Part shown: positions 55,425-64,000 of the stretch, one piece after another
Layout of the letters: each line of letters starts with the position of its first letter
Position numbering within the stretch: the first letter of the stretch is position 1
NCBI GenBank assembly: GCA_049603835.1
Contig: JBMYSZ010000002.1
Coordinates: 287,220-351,219, forward strand
Length of the DNA stretch: 64,000 nucleotides
Reading direction: 5' to 3'
Source: Mangrovicoccus sp049603835
GTDB taxonomy: Bacteria; Pseudomonadota; Alphaproteobacteria; Rhodobacterales; Rhodobacteraceae
The notes under the pieces: generated by a model
Told to the model about the DNA's origin: nothing
The model's database searches: none
What the model saw: only the letters and a program-made list of their open reading frames with translations
Translations under genes and position numbers: made by a program

Positions 55425-56537
55425 ATGGCCGATAGGGATCTTCTGCGTCCGGAACTGCGGGGACTTGCCCCCTATAATGCCGGTCTAAGCCTCGAAGATA
55501 TCGCCGCCCGTCCCGGTGTGACGCGGGTGGCAAAGCTTGGGTCAAATGAAAATCTAAGCGGTATTCCGGCCAGTGTTCAGGCGGATTTGGTGGCTGCGGC
55601 GGGCAATGCCTATCTTTACCCCGATCCAAGCGCGCGGGAACTGGCTTTGGCCTTGTCCAAAGATTTGCACTGCGCCCCAGATCAAATCCTTTTTGGCGAT
55701 GGCTCAGAAGATCTGCTGAATGTGCTGGCTCGGGCTCTGCTACGCCCTGGCGATGAGGTGATCACGCTTTACCCGTCTTTCCCGCTGCACGAAGATTATG
55801 CGGTGATGATGGGCGCGCAGGTGACCCGGATCGACCTGCGTGGCGGTCAAATCGATGTGGAGGCGCTGGTCGCTGCCATGGCGCGCCCTGCCCGTTTGGT
55901 GATTTTCGCAAATCCAATGAACCCCGCCGGGCTTTGGCTGTCACCGCAAGAGATCACCCGCATCCTAGAGGCGCAGCATCCCGATACGGTTCTTTGTATC
56001 GACGAAGCCTATGTGGAATATGCGATCCATGCGGAGTACGAACCGGCAACGTCAAGTCTGGCCAATCATGACAAACCGCTGCTGATTTTGCGCACCTTTT
56101 CCAAGGCATGGGGTCTAGCCGGGTTGCGGATCGGTTTTGGGGTCACAAATTGCCCGCCGCTGAAAGCCGGGATGGATCTGGTGCGCACGCCGTTCAATGT
56201 CAATTCCTTGGCCCAAGCCGCCGCTCTGAGCGCGCTGGAACATGCGAAAGAGATGGAAGCCGCCGTTTCAGCGACCCTTACAGAACGCGCGCGCCTGGCA
56301 GATGGTCTGGAAAAGCTGGGGCTGAGCTGCCTGCCCTCAGCAGGGAATTTTGTTTTTGTGGATATGGGTCAAGATGCGGCGGCTTTGGCTGAAAAACTGC
56401 TTGATCACGGGGTCATCGTGAAGGCCTGGAAGCAGCCGGGCTATCAGTCTTTTATGCGCATCTCGGTCGGGTTGCCGGAGGATACAGATCAGGTTTTGGG
56501 TGCCCTCGGCCTGCTTTTGTCCAACACGGGCAGCTAG
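55425..56537 (+). CDS. Class I/II aminotransferase, histidinol-phosphate aminotransferase-like
   Basis: A 370-residue PLP enzyme of the HisC branch. KLGSNENLSG near residue 37, FANPMNPAGLWLS (variant of NPNNPTG), Asp193 in DEAYVEY, and the PLP lysine Lys227 in RTFSKAWGLAGLRIG are visible. I chose the ATG at 55425 because GGAG lies six bases before it; the ATG at 55413 lacks a ribosome site. No other his biosynthesis gene is nearby and the operator suggests hut control, so it may transaminate histidine or aromatic amino acids rather than act in biosynthesis. Confidence 0.85.
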   Translation: MADRDLLRPELRGLAPYNAGLSLEDIAARPGVTRVAKLGSNENLSGIPASVQADLVAAAGNAYLYPDPSARELALALSKDLHCAPDQILFGDGSEDLLNVLARALLRPGDEVITLYPSFPLHEDYAVMMGAQVTRIDLRGGQIDVEALVAAMARPARLVIFANPMNPAGLWLSPQEITRILEAQHPDTVLCIDEAYVEYAIHAEYEPATSSLANHDKPLLILRTFSKAWGLAGLRIGFGVTNCPPLKAGMDLVRTPFNVNSLAQAAALSALEHAKEMEAAVSATLTERARLADGLEKLGLSCLPSAGNFVFVDMGQDAAALAEKLLDHGVIVKAWKQPGYQSFMRISVGLPEDTDQVLGALGLLLSNTGS

Positions 56538-56646
56538 TTTCGGGCTGAAACACCCCGCCAAAGCCAAAATCCGCGACATTACGCGATATGCTAAAAACCT
56601 TCCAAGATATTGCTCGGTCGGCATTTGTCACTTAGAGCCCAAAGCC

Positions 56647-56750
56647 TATAGAGTTTCGACTTTAACTTGGGTCGCTTATTCGCTGCCTCTCGCGGTGACC
56701 GAACGCGAAAAGCGACATCCGATGGGTCAGGTTAAAGCCGAAACGCTATA
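56647..56750. repeat. Two-part imperfect inverted repeat, 104 bases
   Basis: Outer arms 56647-56669 and 56728-56750 match in inverted orientation at 20 of 23 positions; inner arms GTCGCTTATTCGC (56671-56683) and GCGAAAAGCGAC (56705-56716) pair with one bulge. The whole could fold into a long interrupted hairpin. It stands between the HisC-like gene and the acyltransferase gene. Possibilities are a small mobile (MITE-like) or REP-like element, or a structured RNA. It shares GAAACGCTAT with the hairpin at 44652-44682. Confidence 0.55.
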
Positions 56751-56793
56751 AGCAGCTTAGTAATTTTACCAAAGATCGACAGAGGCGCTCACA

Positions 56794-58902
56794 ATGCGAC
56801 CCCATATGGCAGCCAAATCAGACCATGTTATGGCCATTCAAGCCTTGCGGGCTTTTGCTGTTAGCTGGGTGGTGATCGACCATGCTTTTCCGGTTTTGCC
56901 GGGAGGCTTCTTGGGCGTTGATATTTTCTTTGTGATCTCGGGCTTTTTGATCACCTCGCATCTTTCGACGAAAATCGCGCAAGGGCAGTTTTCTTTTACC
57001 GAATTTTACCTGCGCCGGGCGCGGCGGCTTTTGCCCACGGCCTTATTTGTACTGCTGGTCACGGGCATTGCCAGTAGCGCGATTTTGCCACCGGCTTGGC
57101 TGGCGGAAACATTCCTCGGCATAGCTATGTCCGCAATTTATGTGGTGAACTGGTTTTTGGCGGCGATTTCTGTTGATTATTTCGCTGATGCGGGGCTGCG
57201 CTCGCCGGTGCAGCATTATTGGTCGCTTTCCGTCGAAGAACAATTCTACATTATATGGCCTGCGATTTTGATGTCTGTTTGGTGGATCACGGGCCGCTTA
57301 CAGCAAGAAAGATCCCAGGCTTTCCGCAATCTGGGCATGGTTACGGTACTGGGCCTTGCGGCGGTTTCGCTGTCTGTCGCGGAAAATTTGGTGCGCGAAG
57401 ATGCGACGACCACCTATTTCCTCACCTATACCAGAGCCTGGGAATTTGCGGCAGGCGGGATTGTGGCCTTTGCCTGCCAGCAAAATTGGACAGCCGGTCC
57501 TGCCATTCTGCGGCCGATCTTGGCGATCCTGGCTTGGGCTATGCTCATCGCCTCGGGCTGGGTTTTAGGGCCGGAGTCTGGCGTGCCCGGCTTTGCCGCT
57601 GTGCCGGTTGTGCTGGCGACGATGGTGCTTCTTTTCCTGGGGGATCGGCACGGCATTCCCAAAGCAGGCTTGATCCTGAACTCACGCCCCATTCAGTTTC
57701 TTGGCGATATTTCTTATTCGCTCTATCTGTGGCATTGGCCGGTCCTGGCCATCGCGCCTTTTGCTTTGGGCGTTGAAAATCTGGACTTGGCCACTCTGCT
57801 TGGTCTATTGGCTTTGACCCTGGTTCTGTCGGCTTTGACGAAACGCTTTGTCGAGGATTATTTCCGCTTTGACCACGGGGATCGGAGCCTTCTGGCCGGT
57901 CGCCCGTCGCTTCAGCTAATGGCTTATCTCGCCCTGTCGATTGGCATTGCGGCCATGGCCTGGAATAATCACAAGACTAGCCTCGCGAAATCCGAGGCGA
58001 TTGCCGAAATCCTCTATGAAAAGTCGCGCAATCCCGAGGACTGTTTCGGCGCGCGGGCTCAGGCCAATCCAGGGCAATGCCCCAACTCGCACCAATTGGC
58101 CGATAAATTCTATGCCTTGCAGTCCTGGAAAACCCAAAAACTGCCTCTGCCGCATCGCGATGGGCAGGTTTGTCAAACCAAGATGGGGGTGGCGGAACCG
58201 CTTCGATGCTCTTTCGGCGCGCCGACAGACAGAGCGCGACGCCATATCGCTTTGATCGGCGACTCCCATGCGGGGATGTGGATGAGCGCGCTTGGTCAAT
58301 TCGTCGAAGAAGACAGTATTCGGGTCACGACCTTTCTGGCCTCTTCCTGCCCAGCGACGGATGCGACCAGCTCTTTCGCCTATTACTTGCCCAAGGATAA
58401 GCGCCAGGCTTGTCTTGATTGGCGCAAAGAGGCGACGCGCCAGATTCTGGAAGATCCGCAATTCGATATGGTTGTGACCTCGGCCAGCGCCTATAATCTG
58501 CGCTCTCTAGGCGAAAAAGGCTGGGAAGAAGAGGATGGCACAGGCTTTGCCACAGTTTGGCAACGTTTCATAGCCGCAGGCAAAGCGGTGGTTGTGATCG
58601 ATGATGTGCCTTTGCTGCGGGAAAAACTGCCCGACTGCCTGGCCCGCCCCCATCCTGTCGAAGACCCCTGCGGACGTCCCAGCAATGAAGTTCCCCAAAG
58701 CAATCCCCTATCGCGGGGTGTTGAGCAGATGCCGCCTGGCAGCGTGAGCTTCCTGCCGCTAAGGGATGTGTTTTGCGATGTGGATCGGTGCCATGCAGTG
58801 ATTGGGGGCATCCCGGCCTATATGGACAAAGATCACATCTCGGCCCCGATGGCGCGCAGCTTGGCCGAGCGGTTGCGGCCTTTGATTGACCGCATTCCCT
58901 AA
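56794..58902 (+). CDS. OafA/YrhL-type membrane acyltransferase with SGNH domain
   Basis: A 702-residue protein. Residues about 13-350 form the acyltransferase-3 domain with some ten membrane helices: IQALRAFAVSWVVIDHAF carries the catalytic-type His, GGFLGVDIFFVISGFLI is the conserved loop, YLRRARRLLPTALF the Arg-rich motif and YSLYLWHWPVLAI a later helix. A short linker leads to a periplasmic SGNH-hydrolase-like domain with the GDSH motif near 487 and DKDHIS near 676. These proteins O-acylate cell-surface glycans such as lipopolysaccharide or exopolysaccharide. No glycan biosynthesis genes are adjacent. Confidence 0.9.
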   Translation: MRPHMAAKSDHVMAIQALRAFAVSWVVIDHAFPVLPGGFLGVDIFFVISGFLITSHLSTKIAQGQFSFTEFYLRRARRLLPTALFVLLVTGIASSAILPPAWLAETFLGIAMSAIYVVNWFLAAISVDYFADAGLRSPVQHYWSLSVEEQFYIIWPAILMSVWWITGRLQQERSQAFRNLGMVTVLGLAAVSLSVAENLVREDATTTYFLTYTRAWEFAAGGIVAFACQQNWTAGPAILRPILAILAWAMLIASGWVLGPESGVPGFAAVPVVLATMVLLFLGDRHGIPKAGLILNSRPIQFLGDISYSLYLWHWPVLAIAPFALGVENLDLATLLGLLALTLVLSALTKRFVEDYFRFDHGDRSLLAGRPSLQLMAYLALSIGIAAMAWNNHKTSLAKSEAIAEILYEKSRNPEDCFGARAQANPGQCPNSHQLADKFYALQSWKTQKLPLPHRDGQVCQTKMGVAEPLRCSFGAPTDRARRHIALIGDSHAGMWMSALGQFVEEDSIRVTTFLASSCPATDATSSFAYYLPKDKRQACLDWRKEATRQILEDPQFDMVVTSASAYNLRSLGEKGWEEEDGTGFATVWQRFIAAGKAVVVIDDVPLLREKLPDCLARPHPVEDPCGRPSNEVPQSNPLSRGVEQMPPGSVSFLPLRDVFCDVDRCHAVIGGIPAYMDKDHISAPMARSLAERLRPLIDRIP

Positions 58903-58917
58903 CGGCTTTGCCGCTTG

Positions 58918-60198
58918 TTAGCTATCCGCGTCGTCGGGATGTTGCACCTCATTCAGTCCCAAGGCCACTGGCAGTGCGGCAAGGCTCATCACGGCAAATA
59001 TGGCCAGGATCCAGGCGGCACCGATATAATCCGCCAGAATACCAAAACCGCCCCCCAGCAGCAAAAGCACACCGATCAGAGAGTTCGACAGGGCGGTATA
59101 GGTCGCCTTGCCATCGGGGGTGTCCATATCGGTCAAATGCGTTTTCCGGCCTTGCCGCGCGCCTTGATAGGCCACTTGGGCCACAAAGATGAAAACCGCA
59201 GCCAAGCCAAGAGTGCCAAGACCGCCTGAGACGATTCCAAGCAGCGCCGCCGCCGCAAAACAGGCAGAAGACAGCAGACCAGCCGCGGCCAAGGTTTTGC
59301 GGCTAGACTGATCCGACAGCCGCCCCCAGACATAAGAGGACAGGATCGAGGCCAGCGAAGAGGCAATCATAAAGAGCCCAAGATTGCCCAGTCCCCCATG
59401 CTGGTCGGTGCCCGAAAGCAAAACAAGGAAAGGCGGCGCCAAGGCGGTGGAGACCAAAAGCGCCCGCACCCCAAGATAACTGCGAAATTGCGGGTCATGG
59501 CGCAAAGGGCGCGTGACCTCTGCAAAACTGTCAAAGCCGCTGGTATCGGGATCGGCATCAGGTTCTTTGAGGCGCAGAAAAATTACGGCTGCGAGGATCC
59601 AGAGCGCTCCGGCCAAAGCCACGCCTAGGGCAATGAATTTGGGCTCGCGCGGGATAATGCCCAGGCCCAAAAGCACCGCATAGGCAAAGATCAAAATGGC
59701 GGCGGCGCTACCTGCGCTGCCTGAAACGCTGCCGCGTGTGCCCTTTTCCAATGTACGAGACATGATGTCTTTGGAACTGGCCGAACAGGCGGAGCGCGCA
59801 CAGGCCAGGACCGCAAGGGCAAGGATCACCGCCCATCCCGCGGCAGCGCCATCAAGAAACAGCACAGCCCAAGCGATCACCAGCGCGGCCAGCCCTTGCA
59901 GCGCAGAGCCCGCCGCCCAGACCTGTTTGCGTTGCCGGCGTTGTTCGATCACTCGGGCGAGGGCAAGCTGCGGCAAGAGCGAGCCCGCTTCGCGCACGGG
60001 CACCAAGGCTCCGATCAAACCGCCCGGCGCTCCGATCGAGGTCAGAAGCCAAGACAAGATCAGCTTTGGATCGATTAGCCCATCTGCAAGCTTGGTTGCG
60101 CTTAAGGAAAAGAGCTGGATGGCATAGGCCCGCACCTGTTCAGGGGGCGCATCTCCGTTCTCGGAGGTAGTGGCGCGATAGAGAACCTGGCTCAGCAT
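58918..60198 (-). CDS. MFS-type transporter
   Basis: A 426-residue integral membrane protein with about 12 hydrophobic segments, for example ALQGLAALVIAWAVLFLDGA, AAILIFAYAVLLGLGIIP and LGGGFGILADYIGAAWILAI. ARSACSASSKDIMSRTLEKG resembles the loop of MFS exporters. The substrate cannot be inferred. It is convergent with the acyltransferase gene, 15 bases apart, and divergent from nothing: the PA14-RTX gene upstream lies on the same strand about 260 bases away. Confidence 0.75.
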   Translation of the reverse strand: MLSQVLYRATTSENGDAPPEQVRAYAIQLFSLSATKLADGLIDPKLILSWLLTSIGAPGGLIGALVPVREAGSLLPQLALARVIEQRRQRKQVWAAGSALQGLAALVIAWAVLFLDGAAAGWAVILALAVLACARSACSASSKDIMSRTLEKGTRGSVSGSAGSAAAILIFAYAVLLGLGIIPREPKFIALGVALAGALWILAAVIFLRLKEPDADPDTSGFDSFAEVTRPLRHDPQFRSYLGVRALLVSTALAPPFLVLLSGTDQHGGLGNLGLFMIASSLASILSSYVWGRLSDQSSRKTLAAAGLLSSACFAAAALLGIVSGGLGTLGLAAVFIFVAQVAYQGARQGRKTHLTDMDTPDGKATYTALSNSLIGVLLLLGGGFGILADYIGAAWILAIFAVMSLAALPVALGLNEVQHPDDADS

Positions 60199-60460
60199 GG
60201 CGTGGCATCCCGTTGAAATAGTTTACTTAATATTCGGGCGCGCAAGTGATCCAGCATGGCCGCAGCGCCTATGCTAAACGCCGCTCGGTTGCCGAGAGTT
60301 CCAGCGGAAAATAAAGAAATTTTATTTAACGCGACACGCAATAGGGAGCATGTGACAGAGGGCCAAAGCCCATTTGTCATCATACTCCCTGAACACTTCC
60401 CTCTGGGTAAGGACCACGCCGCAGCCCTAAATTCCCGGCAGGTGCCTCCTATGTGAAGGA

Positions 60461-63400
60461 TCAGGCAAACTGGAAATCATCAATGGTCAGGCTATCTGCG
60501 GTCACATCATGAAGCAGCAGCGCATGGCCATCAATGTCGATCTGAGCGCCATTGGCTGTAACAGTGATATCGAGCGCGGCGAAGGCGGCATCAGCCCCAT
60601 TTTCCAAAATCTCGATATTTAGAAGGATCTGGTCGGTACCCGCCTCGAAATCCGTGATTTCATCTTGCTCGCCTTCTTGGAAAGTATTGAAGGCAAAAAC
60701 ATCAGCACCTTCTCCACCAGTGAAGACATCATCGCCACTGCCACCATCGAGTGTATCATCGCCCGCCTCGCCCAATAGAATATCACTGCCAGCAGCGCCA
60801 AAAATAATATCATCCCCAGCCCGGCCTTGCAGGATCTCGCCTGCGGAAGTTCCCTCAAGCGTCACGGGATCCGTGGCCAGGATTGGGGTGAAATCGACCA
60901 ATGCAGGCTCTGTTTCGCCCGGTGTCACCACTTCTAGCTTGACCGTTGCCGACCCTTTGCCCTCGAAATAGCGCAGCTCGATCGTATGAGCCCCCTCATC
61001 CAGCGTGACCTCACCTTTCAGTAACCGGGCACCATGCAAACCGTCATTGTCGATCACGCGAACCCCATCAATCCACAATTCAGAACCGTCATCACTGGTC
61101 AAATTGAACTGATAGGATCCGGCTTCTTCCGCCAGATAATTGCCATGATAAATCACCGCGAAATTATCGCTGACCCCACCTGCATAAAAGCTGCCTGTCG
61201 TGGCTTCGTTGATCTCGGTGACCTTCTCTTCAAAAACCGGCGCGGCACGGAAATCGATCTGCTCTAGCAAGCTCACACCATTTGGCAAATTGAAATAGCT
61301 GGCTGTCATTCCGTTGAGCGTGACTTTGTCTAGCCCGATGAAATCAAACGGGCGGATATCGTCCGCAACAATCCCGTTAAGACGGATAATGCCCACACCA
61401 GTATCGATTACGGCAACGCTGCCCTGTTGGCGGATATTCAGATCGTCGAAGCTTGTGACCTCTGCAACGCCGCTTAGATCAATCCGATCCTGGCCAAAGG
61501 TAAATCCGTAAATGGTGTCAGTGCCAAAATTTTCGACCTCTTCCGTGGAAAAGGCGATGATGTCAAAGCCTGAGCTGCCGAAGAGACGATCATTGCCAGC
61601 GCCACCATCCAGCGTGTCATTACCACTGCCGCCGCCCAAGGCATCATTGCCAGCACCGCCCAGGATGAGGTCATCGCCACCATTACCGTGCAGCGAGTCA
61701 TTGCCGCCCGCGCCGTCAATTTGGTTGGCTGAGTTGTTGCCCTTGAATGTGTCATTAAGGCTCGAGCCAATGAGCAATTCGATATTTGCGAAACTGTCGG
61801 TCTGGCCGGTGCTATCCGCCACAATATTCTGCACCAGATCGACAGATACCGAGGCCACATGCCGTTCATAGGACAGGGCATCCACCCCGTCACCACCGTC
61901 GATTTGGTTAATCCCGCCCCCGGCAAAGATCATATCATCGCCGTCACCGGCAAAGATTTCGATGGTGGCATCGGAGCTCAGAACACCCGACGCGGCGTCG
62001 AGAATATCATCACCTCGCTCGCCTTCAAGTTTGCTGGCAAAGCTTTCATTGACGGCCAGCACATCCTTACCCGCACCACCGCGCAGCCAGATTTGTTTGC
62101 CCCCCAGCCCTTCGCCAGTATGGCCGGACAGATCAATATGGTCGTCACCGCCCAGGCCTTTGACATAGCGCACATGGCTGATTTCACCATCGATCTTGTT
62201 GTCGCCACCAGAGAGATAGAACCGCTCGATATCGGTCAAATCGAAATGAGAGCTAGCCTGTTCTGGGCTCCCCTCGCTGTCTTCACCCCGCGCAGCGCCA
62301 AGCAGATGACCATTCGCACCAGTTAGGTCGACCGCGATATTGTTTCTGATAAAGATCGCGTCATTGCCCGTGCCCCCATCCAAGGTCAGCTCCCCGGATG
62401 CTGCGTCGCCAAGTCGGCCTGTCACTTGGACACTGTCAGAGGCATCCCCCAAATTCATCTGGGTGACGGTATTTTCGAGGGTCATATTGACACGATCTTT
62501 GCCTGCGCCCGTGTCGATGCTTAGATCTTCTGTCCCGCCTTCGGCATTGACTGTATCCGCGCCATCCCCTGTCACAACCAGGTTCATGCCCCCGCGAAAG
62601 ATGACGGTATCGCTGCCCGCACTGGTTTTCACCACCTCGAAATCGCTCAGATCCCCATTTGTGAAATCCAACTCCAAAGCAGCATTGCCAGCCAAAGCCG
62701 CAAGGTCCAGCATGTCTGACCCAGTGCCCCCATGGATCGTCTCACCAGCCTCATAATCAAGGAAAATATCATCGCCTTTGCCGCCAAACATGGTGTCTTG
62801 GCCCGCGCCGCCGATCATCACATCATTGCCTGCGCCACCAAAGAGCGCGTCATCGCCCTCCCCCCCATTGAGCGTATCGTCACCGCCCAGCCCGGTGAGA
62901 TTGTCATTGCCGGTGCCGGTTTCGATCAGATTGTCCCGATCATCGCCCATAACCACGTCATCACCCTTGTCTTCGGTGTAATCGGGGCTGTCATTTTGGG
63001 ACAAATCCTCGAAATCTCTGGAGCTGCTGATCGTGCTATCTTCCACAGCACCGCCATTTATGCCCGAGCTGAGGCTCGATCCACTGAGTACAGTGCTTTG
63101 CTCTTGGATCAGGGCCTGAACGAAGGGCGCGAAATCGCTCTCGATGACCAAAACCGCATCTGCGATCAGGGCGTTTAACTGGACCGCAAAAATGGGGAAA
63201 CTCTGCGGGGTTTGGGCAAGTTGCGCCGAAACTTCTGTGCCTGCAGCCAGGCTGGCCTCTAGGGTCTGTGTGGCAGCGCCTGCGGGAAAGCCCAAAGCAT
63301 CGACCAGATCGGAAACCAGGCTTAGGACCGACTGCACGCCATCGGCCAGGGCCTCCGTTTCCTCGGCTGCATCATTAAGGGTTCCGACGGTTACCAACAA

Positions 63401-63565
63401 TTCGCTTGCCGATCCGATCAGAGCTTTGGCCTCAGCGATCTTTTGGTCGATCTGATCCAATTCAATCGGGAGCGCGCCTTCGGTAAAAAGCGCTATGCTG
63501 TCAACGAGACCATCGATCTGAAGCTCAATTGCGATTTCTGCAACTGTCGAGTTCTGCGTTGCCAT
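60461..63565 (-). CDS. RTX calcium-binding protein with PA14 domain
   Basis: A 1034-residue acidic protein without a signal peptide. Residues 1-165 are helical and of unknown fold. RTX nonapeptides follow in clusters at about 205-275 (GGDDTLNGGEGDD type), 465-560 and 615-680. A PA14 domain spans about 750-880 (NFAVIYHGNYLAEEAGSYQF, SDDGSELWIDGVRV, GAHTIELRYFEG), usually a glycan-binding module. A last RTX cluster at about 905-955 precedes a C-terminal secretion-signal-like tail ending in DDFQFA. Type I secretion is expected, but no exporter is encoded here. It has the same promoter element as the cytolysin and protease. Likely a surface or matrix adhesin; enzymatic activity is not evident. 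Confidence 0.85.
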   Translation of the reverse strand: MATQNSTVAEIAIELQIDGLVDSIALFTEGALPIELDQIDQKIAEAKALIGSASELLVTVGTLNDAAEETEALADGVQSVLSLVSDLVDALGFPAGAATQTLEASLAAGTEVSAQLAQTPQSFPIFAVQLNALIADAVLVIESDFAPFVQALIQEQSTVLSGSSLSSGINGGAVEDSTISSSRDFEDLSQNDSPDYTEDKGDDVVMGDDRDNLIETGTGNDNLTGLGGDDTLNGGEGDDALFGGAGNDVMIGGAGQDTMFGGKGDDIFLDYEAGETIHGGTGSDMLDLAALAGNAALELDFTNGDLSDFEVVKTSAGSDTVIFRGGMNLVVTGDGADTVNAEGGTEDLSIDTGAGKDRVNMTLENTVTQMNLGDASDSVQVTGRLGDAASGELTLDGGTGNDAIFIRNNIAVDLTGANGHLLGAARGEDSEGSPEQASSHFDLTDIERFYLSGGDNKIDGEISHVRYVKGLGGDDHIDLSGHTGEGLGGKQIWLRGGAGKDVLAVNESFASKLEGERGDDILDAASGVLSSDATIEIFAGDGDDMIFAGGGINQIDGGDGVDALSYERHVASVSVDLVQNIVADSTGQTDSFANIELLIGSSLNDTFKGNNSANQIDGAGGNDSLHGNGGDDLILGGAGNDALGGGSGNDTLDGGAGNDRLFGSSGFDIIAFSTEEVENFGTDTIYGFTFGQDRIDLSGVAEVTSFDDLNIRQQGSVAVIDTGVGIIRLNGIVADDIRPFDFIGLDKVTLNGMTASYFNLPNGVSLLEQIDFRAAPVFEEKVTEINEATTGSFYAGGVSDNFAVIYHGNYLAEEAGSYQFNLTSDDGSELWIDGVRVIDNDGLHGARLLKGEVTLDEGAHTIELRYFEGKGSATVKLEVVTPGETEPALVDFTPILATDPVTLEGTSAGEILQGRAGDDIIFGAAGSDILLGEAGDDTLDGGSGDDVFTGGEGADVFAFNTFQEGEQDEITDFEAGTDQILLNIEILENGADAAFAALDITVTANGAQIDIDGHALLLHDVTADSLTIDDFQFA

Positions 63566-63904
63566 CGGATTTATCCCTTTTAATCTGCGTCCAAGAGGAA
63601 ACCAAAGACCGTCTGGCCTTGTGTGTTGTCCTTTGGTCGTGCGGGATCCGGGTTCGGTTCAAAAAAAGAGGGAATTTTCTTGGGGAGTGGTTTTTGGCTT
63701 TATCGGGGGATTTGGATTGGGCTGGTCGAGCTCAAGGGGCAGCGGAGGACAAAACGACCGGGGCGATGCAGGTCACCGGGTAGGAGAGAATGCTTCGGCA
63801 AGACGCAGTTGTTCATGCTCTGAAGCCACCGCACACCTATCTGGCGCTCTGGGCGCAAAACCCATCACCGATCGGAATTGATTTGGTGCTGTGTTTGATA
63901 TTTT
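63566..63904. other. 339-base intergenic region between the PA14-RTX gene and tRNA-Met
   Basis: It contains the ECF-type promoter of the RTX gene at 63632-63661 on the minus strand. Short open frames here have no recognisable product. A T/G-rich stretch lies at 63880-63904 at the 3' side of the tRNA; no clear terminator hairpin was found. Confidence 0.5.
63632..63661 (-). promoter_or_regulatory. Putative ECF-sigma promoter of the PA14-RTX gene
   Basis: On the minus strand TGAACC (63661-63656), a 16-base spacer, then CGACCAAA (63639-63632), preceded by a run of seven T. It lies 66 bases before the RTX start codon. Spacing and sequence equal the elements before the protease and the cytolysin, more than 50 kb away. 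Confidence 0.65.
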
Positions 63905-63981
<77 letters not shown>

Positions 63982-63988
63982 CCAATTG

Positions 63989-64000
63989 CCTTCAGGTTAT
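63989..64000 (-). repeat. 12-base direct copy of the tRNA-Met anticodon arm at the window edge
   Basis: CCTTCAGGTTAT at 63989-64000 repeats 63935-63946 of the tRNA gene in the same orientation and may continue beyond the window. It could be the start of a second tRNA-Met copy, an attachment-site duplication of an integrated element, or recombination debris. Confidence 0.4.

Noticed and set aside
58903..58917. Short CGGC-TTT-GCCG hairpin between convergent acyltransferase and MFS genes
   Set aside because: Only four base pairs and no T-run; too weak to call a terminator.

Overview
The window looks like a chromosomal (or chromid) segment of an alphaproteobacterium of the Rhodobacterales/Rhodobacteraceae type. 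The basis is the GC-rich codon use, a complete alphaproteobacterial-style GlpSTPQUV glycerol transporter next to glpD/glpK, the hut gene set with HutF plus HutG, and the abundance of RTX proteins. This is inference; no 16S or other marker is present. I saw no transposase, integrase, phage gene or CRISPR array.

Layout. (1) 1-9.4 kb: the end of a TonB-like protein, then an RTX cytolysin of the HlyA type whose C-terminus is built from FG-GAP/VCBS calcium repeats, followed by its HlyC-type lysine acyltransferase. Next come an ECF sigma factor, a convergent anti-sigma factor and a divergent subtilisin-like lipoprotein protease. (2) 9.9-16.2 kb: a flavin-dependent 2-hydroxy-acid oxidase, then a minus-strand iron-uptake operon (TonB-dependent receptor, PiuC-like hydroxylase, ExbB, ExbD, TonB). 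(3) 16.5-26.8 kb: glycerol catabolism (glpR, glpD, glpSTPQUV, glpK). (4) 26.8-34.2 kb: an SMP-30-like lactonase with a RbsABC-type sugar transporter, divergent from a GAF histidine kinase/response regulator pair. (5) 34.7-39.5 kb: a 1608-residue secreted beta-helix/RTX protein carrying 23 tandem nonapeptides. (6) 39.8-56.5 kb: a polar amino acid ABC transporter, HutC-like and LysR regulators, hutUGHI and divergent hutF, then a FAD oxidase, a flavin monooxygenase, a ureohydrolase and a HisC-like aminotransferase. (7) 56.8-63.6 kb: an OafA-type acyltransferase with an SGNH domain, an MFS transporter, and a third RTX protein with a PA14 domain. An initiator tRNA-Met lies at the right edge.

How the parts connect. 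The strongest unexpected signal is a repeated promoter-like element, TGAACC-N16-CGAC(C/A)(T/A)A. It precedes the RTX cytolysin, the anti-sigma factor, the protease and, more than 50 kb away, the PA14-RTX protein. I infer that these form the regulon of the local ECF sigma factor, with the protease and the prodomain-like tail of the anti-sigma factor as the likely sensing device. A second shared element, (A/T)GTATA(T/C)ACATAA, lies upstream of the amino acid transporter, between hutI and hutF, and between the ureohydrolase and the HisC-like gene. It probably marks the HutC regulon. The histidine route encoded is histidine, urocanate, imidazolonepropionate, formiminoglutamate, then (HutF) formylglutamate and (HutG) glutamate plus formate.

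Limits: all calls come from reading the translations and the DNA. No database search, structure prediction or alignment program was run, and homology statements rest on motifs recognised by eye.
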